Source of the DNA: Actinomycetes bacterium | Lineage (GTDB): Bacteria > Actinomycetota > Actinomycetes > Actinomycetales > Microbacteriaceae | DNA: 64,000 nt | Assembly (NCBI GenBank): GCA_023428065.1 | Contig: JAEYZI010000092.1 | Coordinates: 20,870 to 84,869 of the forward strand | Reading direction: 5' to 3' | Shown here: one piece after another, positions 58,078 to 64,000 of the stretch | How the letters are laid out: each line of letters opens with the position of its first letter | How positions within the stretch are numbered: position 1 is the first letter of the stretch | Notes under the pieces: model-generated | What the model saw: only the letters and a program-made list of their open reading frames with translations | What the model was told of the DNA's origin: nothing | Databases searched by the model: none | Program-made: the position numbers and the translations under genes

Positions 58078-59732
58078 TGGCTGGACGGGAGCCGGTGGTC
58101 GACATCCGCGACCTCGAGATCACCTTCGACACCGACGCGGGCGCCGTGCGCGCCGTGCGCGACGCGAACCTGCAGATCGCGCCGGGCGAGGTGCTCGCGA
58201 TCGTCGGCGAGTCGGGGTCGGGCAAGACGGTCACGGCACGCAGCATCCTGCGCCTCCTGCCGGAGACGGCGCGCATCCAGGGCGCGGTCGTGCTCGACGG
58301 CGAGAACGTGGCGACCCTCGACGCACGTCGACTGCGTGAGGTGCGCGGCACGAAGGCGGCGATGATCTTCCAGGAGCCGTCGACGGCGCTCAACCCCGTG
58401 TACACGGTGGGGTGGCAGATCGCCGAGGGGCTTCGCGCGCACGGTCAGTACACGCGCGCCGAGGCCCGCGCGCACGCGATCGAGATGCTGCGCCGCGTGG
58501 GCATCCCCGAGCCGGAGCGCCGAGTCGACGACTACCCGCACCAGTTCTCGGGCGGGCAGAAGCAGCGCATCGTGATCGCGACGGCGCTCGCGCTCGACGC
58601 GAACGTGCTCATCGCCGACGAGCCGACGACCGCCCTCGACGTCACGGTGCAGGCCGAGATCCTCGAGCTGCTGCGCCGGTGCCGCGACGAGTTCGGCGCC
58701 GCGATCGTGCTCATCACCCACAACATGGGCGTCGTGGCGGATCTCGCGGACCGTGTCGCCGTCATGTACCAGGGCGAGATCGTCGAGACCGCGCCCGTAC
58801 GCGAGCTCTTCGCCGCACCCCGGCACGAGTACACCAAGAAGCTGCTCGCGGCCGTGCCGCGCGTCGAGATCGTCGAGCGTCCGCTGCCGGATGCGACGGG
58901 CGAGCCCGTCGTGGAGGCCGTCGGACTCGAGATCGAGTACCCGGGCCGGTTGGGGCGCAAGGCGTTCCGGGCGGTCAAGGGCATCGACCTGCGCATCGCG
59001 CCGGGCGAGGTCGTGGGCCTCGTCGGGGAGTCCGGTTCGGGCAAGACGACGATCGGCCGCGCGATCGCGGGGCTCACGCCCGTCACGGGCGGGTCGCTGC
59101 GGGTGCTCGGCACCGAGCTCCGGGGCGTCAAGGAGCGTCGCTTCCGTCCCCGCCGACGCGAGCTCGGCTTCGTGTTCCAGGATCCCGCCACGAGCTTCAA
59201 CCCGCTGCTCACGATCGCCGAGTGCGTCGCGGAGCCGCTCATCGTGCACGGCGTCGCGTCGTCGGCCGCCGACGCCCGCGACCGCGTCGACGAGCTGCTC
59301 GAGGCGGTGCAGCTCGGCGGCTCGTACGGGGATCGCTATCCGCACGAGCTCTCCGGTGGTCAACGCCAGCGCGCGAGCCTCGCGCGGGCGCTCGCGCTCG
59401 ACCCGAAGCTCCTCATCGCCGACGAGCCGACGAGCGCGCTCGACGTCTCCGTGCAGGCGCGCGTGCTCGAGCTCTTCGAGGAGCTGCAGGAGCGCTTCGG
59501 CTTCGCGTCGCTCTTCATCACGCACGATCTCGCGGTCGTCGACCGGGTGGCGCATCGCATCGTCGTGCTCCATCACGGCGAGATCGCGGAGGAGGGGCCG
59601 ACAGCGCAGGTGCTCGGCGAGCCGCGCGATCCGTACACCCGCCGGCTGCTCGCATCCCTTCCCGTGCCGGATCCGGTGGAGCAGGCACACCGGCGCGAGG
59701 CCCTCGCGGCGCTGCAGGGGCAGGCCGGATGA
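58077..59732 (+). CDS. Fused two-domain peptide ABC transporter ATPase (DppD-DppF)
   Basis: A 551-residue protein joining both ATPases of a peptide importer. Domain 1 has Walker A GESGSGKTV, signature FSGGQKQR and Walker B VLIADEPTT. Domain 2 has GESGSGKTT, LSGGQRQR and LLIADEPTS. Both have intact switch histidines (LITHNMG and FITHDLA). With the two permeases this already makes a complete importer. ATG 58077 shares one base with the permease stop. Its stop overlaps a third ATPase gene (ATGA). Confidence 0.95.
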   Translation: MAGREPVVDIRDLEITFDTDAGAVRAVRDANLQIAPGEVLAIVGESGSGKTVTARSILRLLPETARIQGAVVLDGENVATLDARRLREVRGTKAAMIFQEPSTALNPVYTVGWQIAEGLRAHGQYTRAEARAHAIEMLRRVGIPEPERRVDDYPHQFSGGQKQRIVIATALALDANVLIADEPTTALDVTVQAEILELLRRCRDEFGAAIVLITHNMGVVADLADRVAVMYQGEIVETAPVRELFAAPRHEYTKKLLAAVPRVEIVERPLPDATGEPVVEAVGLEIEYPGRLGRKAFRAVKGIDLRIAPGEVVGLVGESGSGKTTIGRAIAGLTPVTGGSLRVLGTELRGVKERRFRPRRRELGFVFQDPATSFNPLLTIAECVAEPLIVHGVASSAADARDRVDELLEAVQLGGSYGDRYPHELSGGQRQRASLARALALDPKLLIADEPTSALDVSVQARVLELFEELQERFGFASLFITHDLAVVDRVAHRIVVLHHGEIAEEGPTAQVLGEPRDPYTRRLLASLPVPDPVEQAHRREALAALQGQAG

Positions 59733-60526
59733 CCCGCCGCCCCCCGACGGACGCGGCCGTGCTGGCCGACGACCTCACGCTCGGCTACGGCCGAGACGAG
59801 GCGCCGGCCATCAACGGGGTCTCGTTCCAGCTCGGAGGGGGTGAGACGCTCGGGCTCATCGGCGAGGCCGGCGCGGGCAAGTCGACGCTCGCGCGTGCCA
59901 TCGCGGCGCAGTCCGCGCCGGGCGAGCGCGAAGCGCCGGAGATCCGCGGAGGCGGTCTCACGGTGCTCGGGGAGGACCTGCGGGGCACGCGGGCGCGGGG
60001 ACGCGACCGGCTCGCCCTTCGGGTCGGCTACCTGCCGCAGGACGGCGGTTCGTCGTTGCAACCCCACCTCACGGTGGGGGAGAACGTGGCCGAGCCCATC
60101 TTCCAGCGCGACAAGCACTTCGATCGCGTGGAGGCGGGTGCGGCCGTCGCGACCCTCGTCGACGCGGTGCGCCTCCCGCTCTCGGTCATGGAGAAGTTCC
60201 CGCACGAGCTGAGCCGTGGCCAGCGTCAGCGCATCGCCCTCGCCCGAGCGCTCGTGCTCGAGCCCGAGCTGCTCGTGGCGGACGACCCGACGATGGGCGT
60301 GGACGTGCTCGTTCGCGGCCCCATCCTGCAGGTCGTCGCCGAGCTGCAGCGGGAGCTCGGCTTCAGCGCGCTCATCGTGGGCCACGACCTGCGGGAGCTG
60401 CGCACGATCGTCGACCGCATCGCGGTGCTGCACGCGGGCCTCATCGTCGGCTACGGCACGGTCGACGACGTGCTCGCGAACCCGCTGCACGAGTACACGC
60501 GCACTCTCGCGAGGCTGCACGCGTGA
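59729..60526 (+). CDS. Additional ABC ATPase with degenerate catalytic motifs
   Basis: A 265-residue single ATPase domain. Walker A is normal (GEAGAGKST). The signature reads LSRGQRQR instead of LSGGQ, and Walker B is LLVADDPTM, with Asp where the catalytic Glu belongs. The switch histidine is kept (IVGHDLRE). It resembles DppD/PhnK-like ATPases. As the importer already has two intact domains, this one may be regulatory, slow, or serve a different partner. The gene is joined to its neighbours by ATGA and GTGA overlaps. Confidence 0.85.
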   Translation: MTRRPPTDAAVLADDLTLGYGRDEAPAINGVSFQLGGGETLGLIGEAGAGKSTLARAIAAQSAPGEREAPEIRGGGLTVLGEDLRGTRARGRDRLALRVGYLPQDGGSSLQPHLTVGENVAEPIFQRDKHFDRVEAGAAVATLVDAVRLPLSVMEKFPHELSRGQRQRIALARALVLEPELLVADDPTMGVDVLVRGPILQVVAELQRELGFSALIVGHDLRELRTIVDRIAVLHAGLIVGYGTVDDVLANPLHEYTRTLARLHA

Positions 60527-61506
60527 CGCGCCTGGTGATCGGCGCGTACGGACCCGACATGGGCGGGTCGGCGCGCGGGATCGCGGCTGCGGCATCCGTT
60601 CCCGATGGGCCTGTCGCGCTGTCGGGGGAGGGGCCGGGGGAGGCGTCGCCCTCGTGGCTCGCCGTGCGGGGCGAGCGGATGGTCGCGACGCTCGAGGGCG
60701 CCGGCTCGCTCGCGTGGTTCGCCCGTGAGGGCGACGGATGGCGCCCGGACGGGGTGACCGAGCTCGTCGGCGAGTCGCCGTGCCACGCCGCCTTCCTCGA
60801 CGACGACACGGTCGCCGTGGCCTGCTACGGCGACGGCGCCGTCGTCGTGGTGCGTGCGGGCGAGGCCCGCCCCGCCCAACGGCTGGAGGGCGTCGGCTCG
60901 GGGCCGCTCCCCGCCCAGGAGGGACCGCACGCGCATCACGTGCACGTGCTGCCCGACGGTCGCGTGCTGACGCTCGATCTCGGCGCCGACCGCCTGCACG
61001 TGCACGCGCGCACGGATGCCGGCCTCCTCGAGCGGGTCGACTCGCTCGCCGTGCCGCCCGGCACGGGCCCGCGCGACCTCCACGCGCTCCCGTCGGGCGA
61101 GCTCGCGCTCCTCGGCGAGTGGAGCTGCGAGCTCCTCGTGCTCGACCCGGCGGGGCACGAGTTCGAGATCGTGCAGATCCTCGCCCTCCCCGGCGCGACG
61201 CCGGGTCGCGACCAGGCGGCCGCCCTCGCCGTCGGCGACGACGGGAGGTTCCTGTATGCGGGTGTCCGCGGCGCCGACCGGATCGCCGTCGTCGCACTCG
61301 AGGACGACGGTGCGCGAGCCGTCGGCTGGGTGCCCTCGGGCGGCCGGTGGCCGCGCCATCTGATGGTCGACGGGGAGTTGCTCCACGTGGCCGACCAGCT
61401 CTCCGACGAGGTGGTCACCTTCCGGATCGGCGACGACGGGCTGCCGACCCGGATCGGCTCCGTCGTGACGCCGTCGCCCACGTGCATCGTCAAGAGCACG
61501 CCCTAA
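60523..61506 (+). CDS. Beta-propeller, lactonase-like protein
   Basis: A 327-residue protein with repeated beta-propeller blades. It resembles the 6-phosphogluconolactonase-like (PF10282/YncE) group: HHVHVLPDGRVLTLDLGADR, then GPRDLHALPSGELALLGE, YAGVRGADRIAVVAL and WPRHLMVDGELLHVADQ. No signal peptide is seen. It is the last gene of the peptide importer operon, overlapping by GTGA. Its substrate and any link to peptide uptake are unknown. Confidence 0.8.
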   Translation: MTRLVIGAYGPDMGGSARGIAAAASVPDGPVALSGEGPGEASPSWLAVRGERMVATLEGAGSLAWFAREGDGWRPDGVTELVGESPCHAAFLDDDTVAVACYGDGAVVVVRAGEARPAQRLEGVGSGPLPAQEGPHAHHVHVLPDGRVLTLDLGADRLHVHARTDAGLLERVDSLAVPPGTGPRDLHALPSGELALLGEWSCELLVLDPAGHEFEIVQILALPGATPGRDQAAALAVGDDGRFLYAGVRGADRIAVVALEDDGARAVGWVPSGGRWPRHLMVDGELLHVADQLSDEVVTFRIGDDGLPTRIGSVVTPSPTCIVKSTP

Positions 61507-61513
61507 CCTTTGC

Positions 61514-61536
61514 TAAGCTAGCGAAGCTGTTTTCGC
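61514..61536 (+). promoter_or_regulatory. Probable tRNA-Asn promoter -10 and small hairpin
   Basis: TGC-TAAGCT (extended -10, 61511-61519) lies 22 nt before the tRNA. GCGAA (61521-61525) and TTCGC (61532-61536) form a 5-bp hairpin that could help end the preceding operon. Confidence 0.35.
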
Positions 61537-61541
61537 AGCGA

Positions 61542-61614
61542 TCCTCGGTAGCTCAATTGGCAGAGCAATCGGCTGTTAACCGATAGGTTCTTGGTTCGAG
61601 TCCAAGCCGGGGAG
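61542..61614 (+). tRNA. tRNA-Asn (GTT anticodon)
   Basis: The 73-base cloverleaf is complete. Acceptor TCCTCGG pairs with CCGGGGA (one U-G pair), and the discriminator is G. The D arm has GTAGCTCAATTGGCAGAGC, and the anticodon loop CTGTTAA gives GTT. The T arm is CTTGG-TTCGAGT-CCAAG, with T-loop TTCGA. CCA is not encoded. Bases 61580-61615 recur at 63697-63732, so the 3' part serves as an attachment site. A reverse-strand XRE gene ends inside it. Confidence 0.95.
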
Positions 61615-61920
61615 CTTCCACCCCTTCCGGATGGCGTTGAGCCCGATCGCCTGGGCTCCGCCGCCGGTCATTACAGGCTTCGGCATCTGGATGAGTTCGA
61701 CGACGGTGAGCCCGAGCTCGGCCGCGATCGCGTTGAGGTCGTCGCTGGTGAAGGGCAGCCGGCCGGAGAGGCGGCGGCTCACCTGCGGTTGCGTGAGTCC
61801 GATGCGGCGGGCGAGGTCTGCGCCAGAGATGTTCCGCACGGCGAGGTGCGCGCGGATCGGGGCGGCGAACACCTCGCGGGCGTCGCGGCTCGGCAGCTCG
61901 GTGATGGTTGCGGAAGTCAT
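61576..61920 (-). CDS. XRE-family helix-turn-helix regulator ending inside tRNA-Asn
   Basis: A 114-residue DNA-binding protein. The helix-turn-helix covers about 28-80, with NISGADLARRIGLTQPQVSR and LPFTSDDLNAIAAELGLTVV. Its last 12 residues (LPGLDSNQEPIG) and stop codon are read from the antisense of the tRNA 3' part (61576-61614). The normal end of the protein was therefore probably replaced when the element joined the tRNA. ATG 61920 is leaderless (TACGCT 6 nt upstream). It diverges from a second, similar regulator, as in phage and ICE switches. Confidence 0.75.
   Translation of the reverse strand: MTSATITELPSRDAREVFAAPIRAHLAVRNISGADLARRIGLTQPQVSRRLSGRLPFTSDDLNAIAAELGLTVVELIQMPKPVMTGGGAQAIGLNAIRKGWKLPGLDSNQEPIG
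61580..61615 (+). repeat. Attachment-site repeat, tRNA copy (attL)
   Basis: 36 bp from the anticodon stem to one base past the tRNA end are repeated at 63697-63732 with a single difference (G61600 versus T63717). Such a duplication is what site-specific integration into a tRNA 3' end leaves behind. Confidence 0.85.
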
Positions 61921-61972
61921 GCGCTGAGCGTATCAGATCATGCGCGCGCCGCATAGACCGGACTTCGTGTGT

Positions 61973-61986
61973 CGTGTCGCGACACG
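61973..61986. promoter_or_regulatory. 14-bp palindrome between divergent regulators
   Basis: CGTGTCGCGACACG is a perfect palindrome 53 bp from the start of the left XRE gene and 67 bp from that of the right one. It is a likely binding site for one or both. Confidence 0.5.
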
Positions 61987-62012
61987 CCGCGCATGACTCC
62001 CGCTTGACTTCT

Positions 62013-62026
62013 ATGCATCCATGCAT
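62013..62026. promoter_or_regulatory. Paired ATGCAT boxes
   Basis: ATGCAT occurs twice with CC between (62013-62018 and 62021-62026), itself an inverted repeat. It follows TTGACT (62004-62009), a possible -35 for the right-hand regulator gene, so it may be an operator. Confidence 0.4.
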
Positions 62027-62052
62027 ACCCAGCCCCCGGGCTCATCGCCAAC

Positions 62053-62226
62053 GTGAAGGCCGAGATGGCGCGACGGAGCGTCGCTCAGGCCCAGGTCGCC
62101 TCGACGCTCGGACTCACGCAGCCGCAGGTGAGCCGCCGTCTCTCCGGCGCGGTCGAGTTCAGCGCCTCCGAGCTCTCGAAGCTGTCGAAGCTGCTCGACG
62201 TTCCCGTGTCTGCGTTCTTCGGATAG
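62053..62226 (+). CDS. Small XRE-like helix-turn-helix protein
   Basis: A 57-residue protein that is little more than a helix-turn-helix: QAQVASTLGLTQPQVSRRLS, then SASELSKLSKLLDVPVSAFF. The recognition helix is nearly the same as in the divergent regulator at 61576 (GLTQPQVSRRLSG), so the two probably see related sites. GTG 62053 has no good ribosome site. Coding-like sequence continues upstream in frame (PGLIAN) without a start codon, so the 5' end may be lost. Confidence 0.55.
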   Translation: MKAEMARRSVAQAQVASTLGLTQPQVSRRLSGAVEFSASELSKLSKLLDVPVSAFFG

Positions 62227-62487
62227 GCGGTCGCGTCGTGACCGCCCCCGGAGTTCGAGGACGGCGGAGAATGGCGGACCATCCAATACTGGCCCGACGA
62301 GTTCTCACCCATCCGCGACTGAATCGACCAACTCTGATCACCGGCGATTGTTCGTCGCGCCCCAACCCGGACACCCCCCCACGGACCTTCCCTGCCGCTA
62401 CGCGTATAGCGGCTGACAAACCGTACGGGTTTTCAAGTCGTCGGGTGTCGTGCCTACCCGGTAGAAATGGCCACGGGAAGGCGCGAG
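62227..62487 (+). other. Gap in the island: frameshifted fragment and small palindrome
   Basis: GTG 62238 begins a frame that, if one base of the C-run at 62244-62248 were removed, would read on to the stop at 62320-62322. The result would be a 27-residue peptide containing PPEFEDGGEWRTIQYWPDEF. As it stands the frame is broken. CCGTACGG (62421-62428), flanked by AAA and GTTTT, is a palindrome that may be an operator or a weak terminator before the PIN-like gene. Nothing else was recognised. Confidence 0.35.
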
Positions 62488-63558
62488 ATGAGATGGCCCC
62501 AGTACCAGCCCGTGTGGCCGACAGGCGTGATCCGGCCTCCTGGCGCGCCCCTTGTGTATCTCGACCTCAATCATTGGATCTACCTCGCGGGCGCGCTCCT
62601 TGGCCGACCGAAGCCCGGCTACGCCGATCTCCTCCGCGCATGCCGTTCGGCCAAAGAACGAGGGGCTGCCCGGTTCGTTCTCTCAGGGTCATTGGTCGAA
62701 GAGATATGGGCGATCCCGAACCCGCGCCAGCGTGTCGAGCTTTCCGAGGTGATCGAGATGGTGAGCGGGTTCGAGTATCTGGCCCCGCTCTCCGATGTGA
62801 TGCGACTTGAGGTGAGCGCGTTCCTCAACGTGCGAACTGGGACGCTAGGGATCGATCACGGAAGCATCCCGCTGATCGGCAATTCGCTCCTGCACATCTT
62901 CGGGATGGTCGGCGGTCTACGGATACATGACGAGGAGACGGGGCTGGACATAACCGACCAGCTGCAGGCCGATGAGCCCGGATTTGAGGAACGTCACCGC
63001 CAGTTGGAACGCGTCGCGGAGCGCATGTTGATTCAAGGGCCAGACGACGAGATGGAGATCCAACTGCGCGCGGCGGGCGGCTATCAGCCAGAGGTTCCCC
63101 GCCAGAAGCTCCTCGACAACGTCACGATCGAGCAAGCGTTCGCGGACGAACGATTGACTCAGCGGTGGAGAAAAGGGCGGCTCGCCGATGTGCTCGCAGC
63201 TCGACACCTCAGTCTCGAACTGCTCGACACGCTCACCCGGGAACTCATGCATCGAGGCATCTCGGTAGGCGACGTTGCCCAGTCGCTTACTGACTTTCGG
63301 GAGCTGCCGCTCGCCATGCCTTCAGCGTCCGTGTTCGTCGCGATGAAGGGGCACTACCACCGGAACGCCACGCGGCGCTGGTCGATCAACGACTTGCACG
63401 ACATCGGCGCGATGTCGATCGCCGTGCCGTACTGCGACGTCGTGTTCACGGACGCGGAAGCTCGTGCGGCGCTCCAAGCCACGGGGCAGGACGCGCTTTT
63501 GGGCACGTTCCTGCCCCGCACGCCGGGCGAGCTAGTTGCACACCTCGACGGACTCTGA
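62488..63558 (+). CDS. Large PIN-like domain protein, candidate nuclease or toxin
   Basis: A 356-residue protein with no close family that I recognise. The ends look like a split PIN nuclease fold: PLVYLDLNHWIYLA with D26, FVLSGSLVEEIW with E71-E72, and SINDLHDIGAMSIAVPYCDV with D302, D305 and D317, then FTDAEA with D322. The 200-residue middle is helical and charged. PIN nucleases cut RNA in toxin-antitoxin and defence systems. ATG 62488 is chosen because GGGAAGG lies 6 nt before it. ATG 62467 is in frame. Codon use is less GC-biased than in flanking genes, a sign of transfer. Confidence 0.65.
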   Translation: MRWPQYQPVWPTGVIRPPGAPLVYLDLNHWIYLAGALLGRPKPGYADLLRACRSAKERGAARFVLSGSLVEEIWAIPNPRQRVELSEVIEMVSGFEYLAPLSDVMRLEVSAFLNVRTGTLGIDHGSIPLIGNSLLHIFGMVGGLRIHDEETGLDITDQLQADEPGFEERHRQLERVAERMLIQGPDDEMEIQLRAAGGYQPEVPRQKLLDNVTIEQAFADERLTQRWRKGRLADVLAARHLSLELLDTLTRELMHRGISVGDVAQSLTDFRELPLAMPSASVFVAMKGHYHRNATRRWSINDLHDIGAMSIAVPYCDVVFTDAEARAALQATGQDALLGTFLPRTPGELVAHLDGL

Positions 63559-63572
63559 GCCACCGACCAAAC

Positions 63573-63600
63573 TCACACTTACTCAACACTTTGAGTGTGA
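63573..63600 (+). terminator. Nested hairpins after the PIN-like gene
   Basis: TCACACT (63573-63579) pairs with AGTGTGA (63594-63600). ACTCAA (63581-63586) pairs with TTGAGT (63591-63596). The two share bases, so they are alternatives. They lie 15 bp after the stop codon. Confidence 0.6.
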
Positions 63601-63696
63601 TTCGTCGTTATCCGACGTGTCGTCACGAGAGTCGATCTGCACGTCGATCAGGGGTTTGTTGCTCCTCGTGATCCTCCAAGGTGGCGCTACAGCCTC

Positions 63697-63732
63697 CCGA
63701 TAGGTTCTTGGTTCGATTCCAAGCCGGGGAGC
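63697..63732 (+). repeat. Attachment-site repeat, distal copy (attR)
   Basis: A 36-bp copy of the tRNA-Asn 3' end, with T at 63717 where the intact tRNA gene has G. It has no acceptor 5' half, D arm or anticodon before it, so it is not a tRNA gene. By the usual mechanism this copy is the original host 3' end. Confidence 0.85.
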
Positions 63733-63774
63733 CACGAAGGCCCGAGATTCCAAGGATCTCGGGCCCCTTTCGTG
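63733..63774 (+). terminator. Displaced tRNA-Asn terminator
   Basis: GGCCCGAGAT (63739-63748) pairs with ATCTCGGGCC (63756-63765). The stem is extended by CACGAA (63733-63738) with TTCGTG (63769-63774). CCCTTT follows the inner stem. It begins one base after the attachment repeat, exactly where a tRNA terminator belongs. Confidence 0.8.
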
Positions 63775-63830
63775 AGACGGCGCGACCGACCTCGGGCGTT
63801 CCGACGGCGCCGCGGGGGCCTAGCCGTTCA

Positions 63831-63864
63831 GCGGCGGGCGGCCGGATGCCCGACCGCCCGCCGC
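63831..63864 (-). terminator. Terminator of the aldehyde dehydrogenase gene
   Basis: GCGGCGGGCGG (63831-63841) and CCGCCCGCCGC (63854-63864) form an 11-bp stem with a 12-nt loop. It lies 9 bp past the stop codon of the minus-strand gene. Confidence 0.65.
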
Positions 63865-63873
63865 ATCTCGCGA

Positions 63874-64000
63874 TCACTCGGCGATGAAGTAGAGACGCTT
63901 GTTGACGAACTCGTCCATGCCGAGCGGACCCATCTCGCGACCGAAGCCCGAGTTGCGCACCCCGCCGAACGGGAGCTCGGCCGACTCCGCGGCGATCGTG
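63874..64000 (-). CDS. NAD(P)-dependent aldehyde dehydrogenase, C-terminal end only
   Basis: The last 42 codons of a minus-strand gene that continues beyond the window. ELPFGGVRNSGFGREMGPLG and FVNKRLYFIAE are the conserved C-terminal segment of the aldehyde dehydrogenase family, most like succinate-semialdehyde dehydrogenases. The catalytic cysteine and glutamate lie outside the window, so the substrate cannot be judged. It runs toward the tRNA-Asn island. Confidence 0.85.
   Translation of the reverse strand, partial: TIAAESAELPFGGVRNSGFGREMGPLGMDEFVNKRLYFIAE

Larger units (their letters stand above)
61616..63732. mobile_element. 2.1-kb integrated element in tRNA-Asn, without integrase
   Basis: The segment lies between two copies of the tRNA-Asn 3' end and has plainly lower G+C than its surroundings. 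It carries two divergent XRE-type regulators, a frameshifted fragment and a large PIN-like protein. No integrase, excisionase of known type or replication gene was found. It is either a non-autonomous element moved by an integrase elsewhere or the remnant of a larger island. The native tRNA terminator now lies beyond the far copy (63733-63774). Confidence 0.75.
63559..63873. other. 315-bp gap: island end, attR and three hairpins
   Basis: No gene is seen here. It holds the PIN-gene terminator (63573-63600), about 95 bp of unassigned island DNA, the second attachment repeat (63697-63732), the displaced tRNA terminator (63733-63774) and the terminator of the aldehyde dehydrogenase gene (63831-63864). 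Each is listed separately. Confidence 0.7.

Noticed and set aside
62467..62487. Earlier ATG start for the PIN-like gene
   Set aside because: It lacks a ribosome site, whereas ATG 62488 follows GGGAAGG at good distance. It stays possible but is less likely.
61908..62810. Plus-strand open frame of about 300 codons across the island
   Set aside because: It crosses a regulator gene and part of the PIN-like gene in another frame, is rich in Arg/Pro/Ser, and has no recognisable motif.
63697..63732. Second tRNA-Asn gene
   Set aside because: Only the 3' half of the tRNA is present. There is no 5' acceptor strand, D arm or full anticodon arm, so it is an attachment-site remnant.

Overview
This is a 64-kb chromosomal window from a very high-G+C actinobacterium. 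The gene families, the many TAnnnT -10 elements lying about 6 nt in front of start codons, the GTGA/ATGA gene overlaps and the fused Dpp-type ATPase point to Microbacteriaceae or a close relative. The genus cannot be fixed from the sequence alone. Almost all of it is densely packed, co-linear bacterial operons. The one region of clearly different composition is about 61.6-63.7 kb.

Layout. (1) 83-1219: two small orphan genes, a shortened MDR-like protein and an AhpD/CMD-like protein. (2) 1291-6926: NAD de novo synthesis operon nrtR-nadA-nadB-nadC-cysteine desulfurase, with a palindrome at the promoter. (3) 6990-20199: an amino-sugar catabolic locus. Its plus-strand arm holds a CUT1-type importer (binding protein plus two permeases), a BadF-type kinase, a SIS protein and a GH84 O-GlcNAcase-like enzyme. 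An oppositely oriented GNAT resembles the C-terminal domain of animal O-GlcNAcase. The minus-strand arm holds a ROK regulator, a GH4 glycosidase, a second kinase, two Gfo/Idh/MocA oxidoreductases and a Zn-type dehydrogenase. One operator sequence occurs at the head of both arms, so the ROK protein probably controls the whole locus. (4) 20162-24745: a LysR/class V aminotransferase divergent pair, glyS and a CPBP protease. (5) 24757-48285: an exopolysaccharide locus. It encodes a pyruvyl transferase, two O-acetyltransferases, a polyprenyl-phosphate sugar transferase, seven other glycosyltransferases, Wzz-, Wzy- and Wzx-like proteins, an SGNH esterase, a WS/DGAT-like acyltransferase, a subtilase, two paralogous secreted beta-helix proteins and UDP-glucose dehydrogenase. 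Sugar precursors are made by Ugd. Repeat units are probably started by the 28114 enzyme, extended by the glycosyltransferases, decorated with acetyl, pyruvyl and perhaps fatty-acyl groups, flipped, polymerised and length-controlled. (6) 48397-54058: housekeeping genes (DsbA-like, YbaK, dusB, dgt, dnaG). (7) 54257-61506: a peptide-type ABC importer with a fused two-domain ATPase plus a third, degenerate ATPase, followed by a beta-propeller gene. (8) 61542-63732: tRNA-Asn and a 2.1-kb insertion flanked by a 36-bp repeat of the tRNA 3' end. It holds two divergent XRE-type regulators and one large PIN-like protein, with no integrase. (9) From 63874: the end of an aldehyde dehydrogenase gene that runs off the window.

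The most notable points are the integrase-less tRNA-Asn island with its PIN-like cargo, the separate genes for the two halves of an animal-type O-GlcNAcase, the shared ROK operator, the mirror-image beta-helix paralogs around the exopolysaccharide genes, and recurring C-run/G-run inverted repeats at exopolysaccharide promoters. Functions are assigned from motifs read by eye. No database search was possible.
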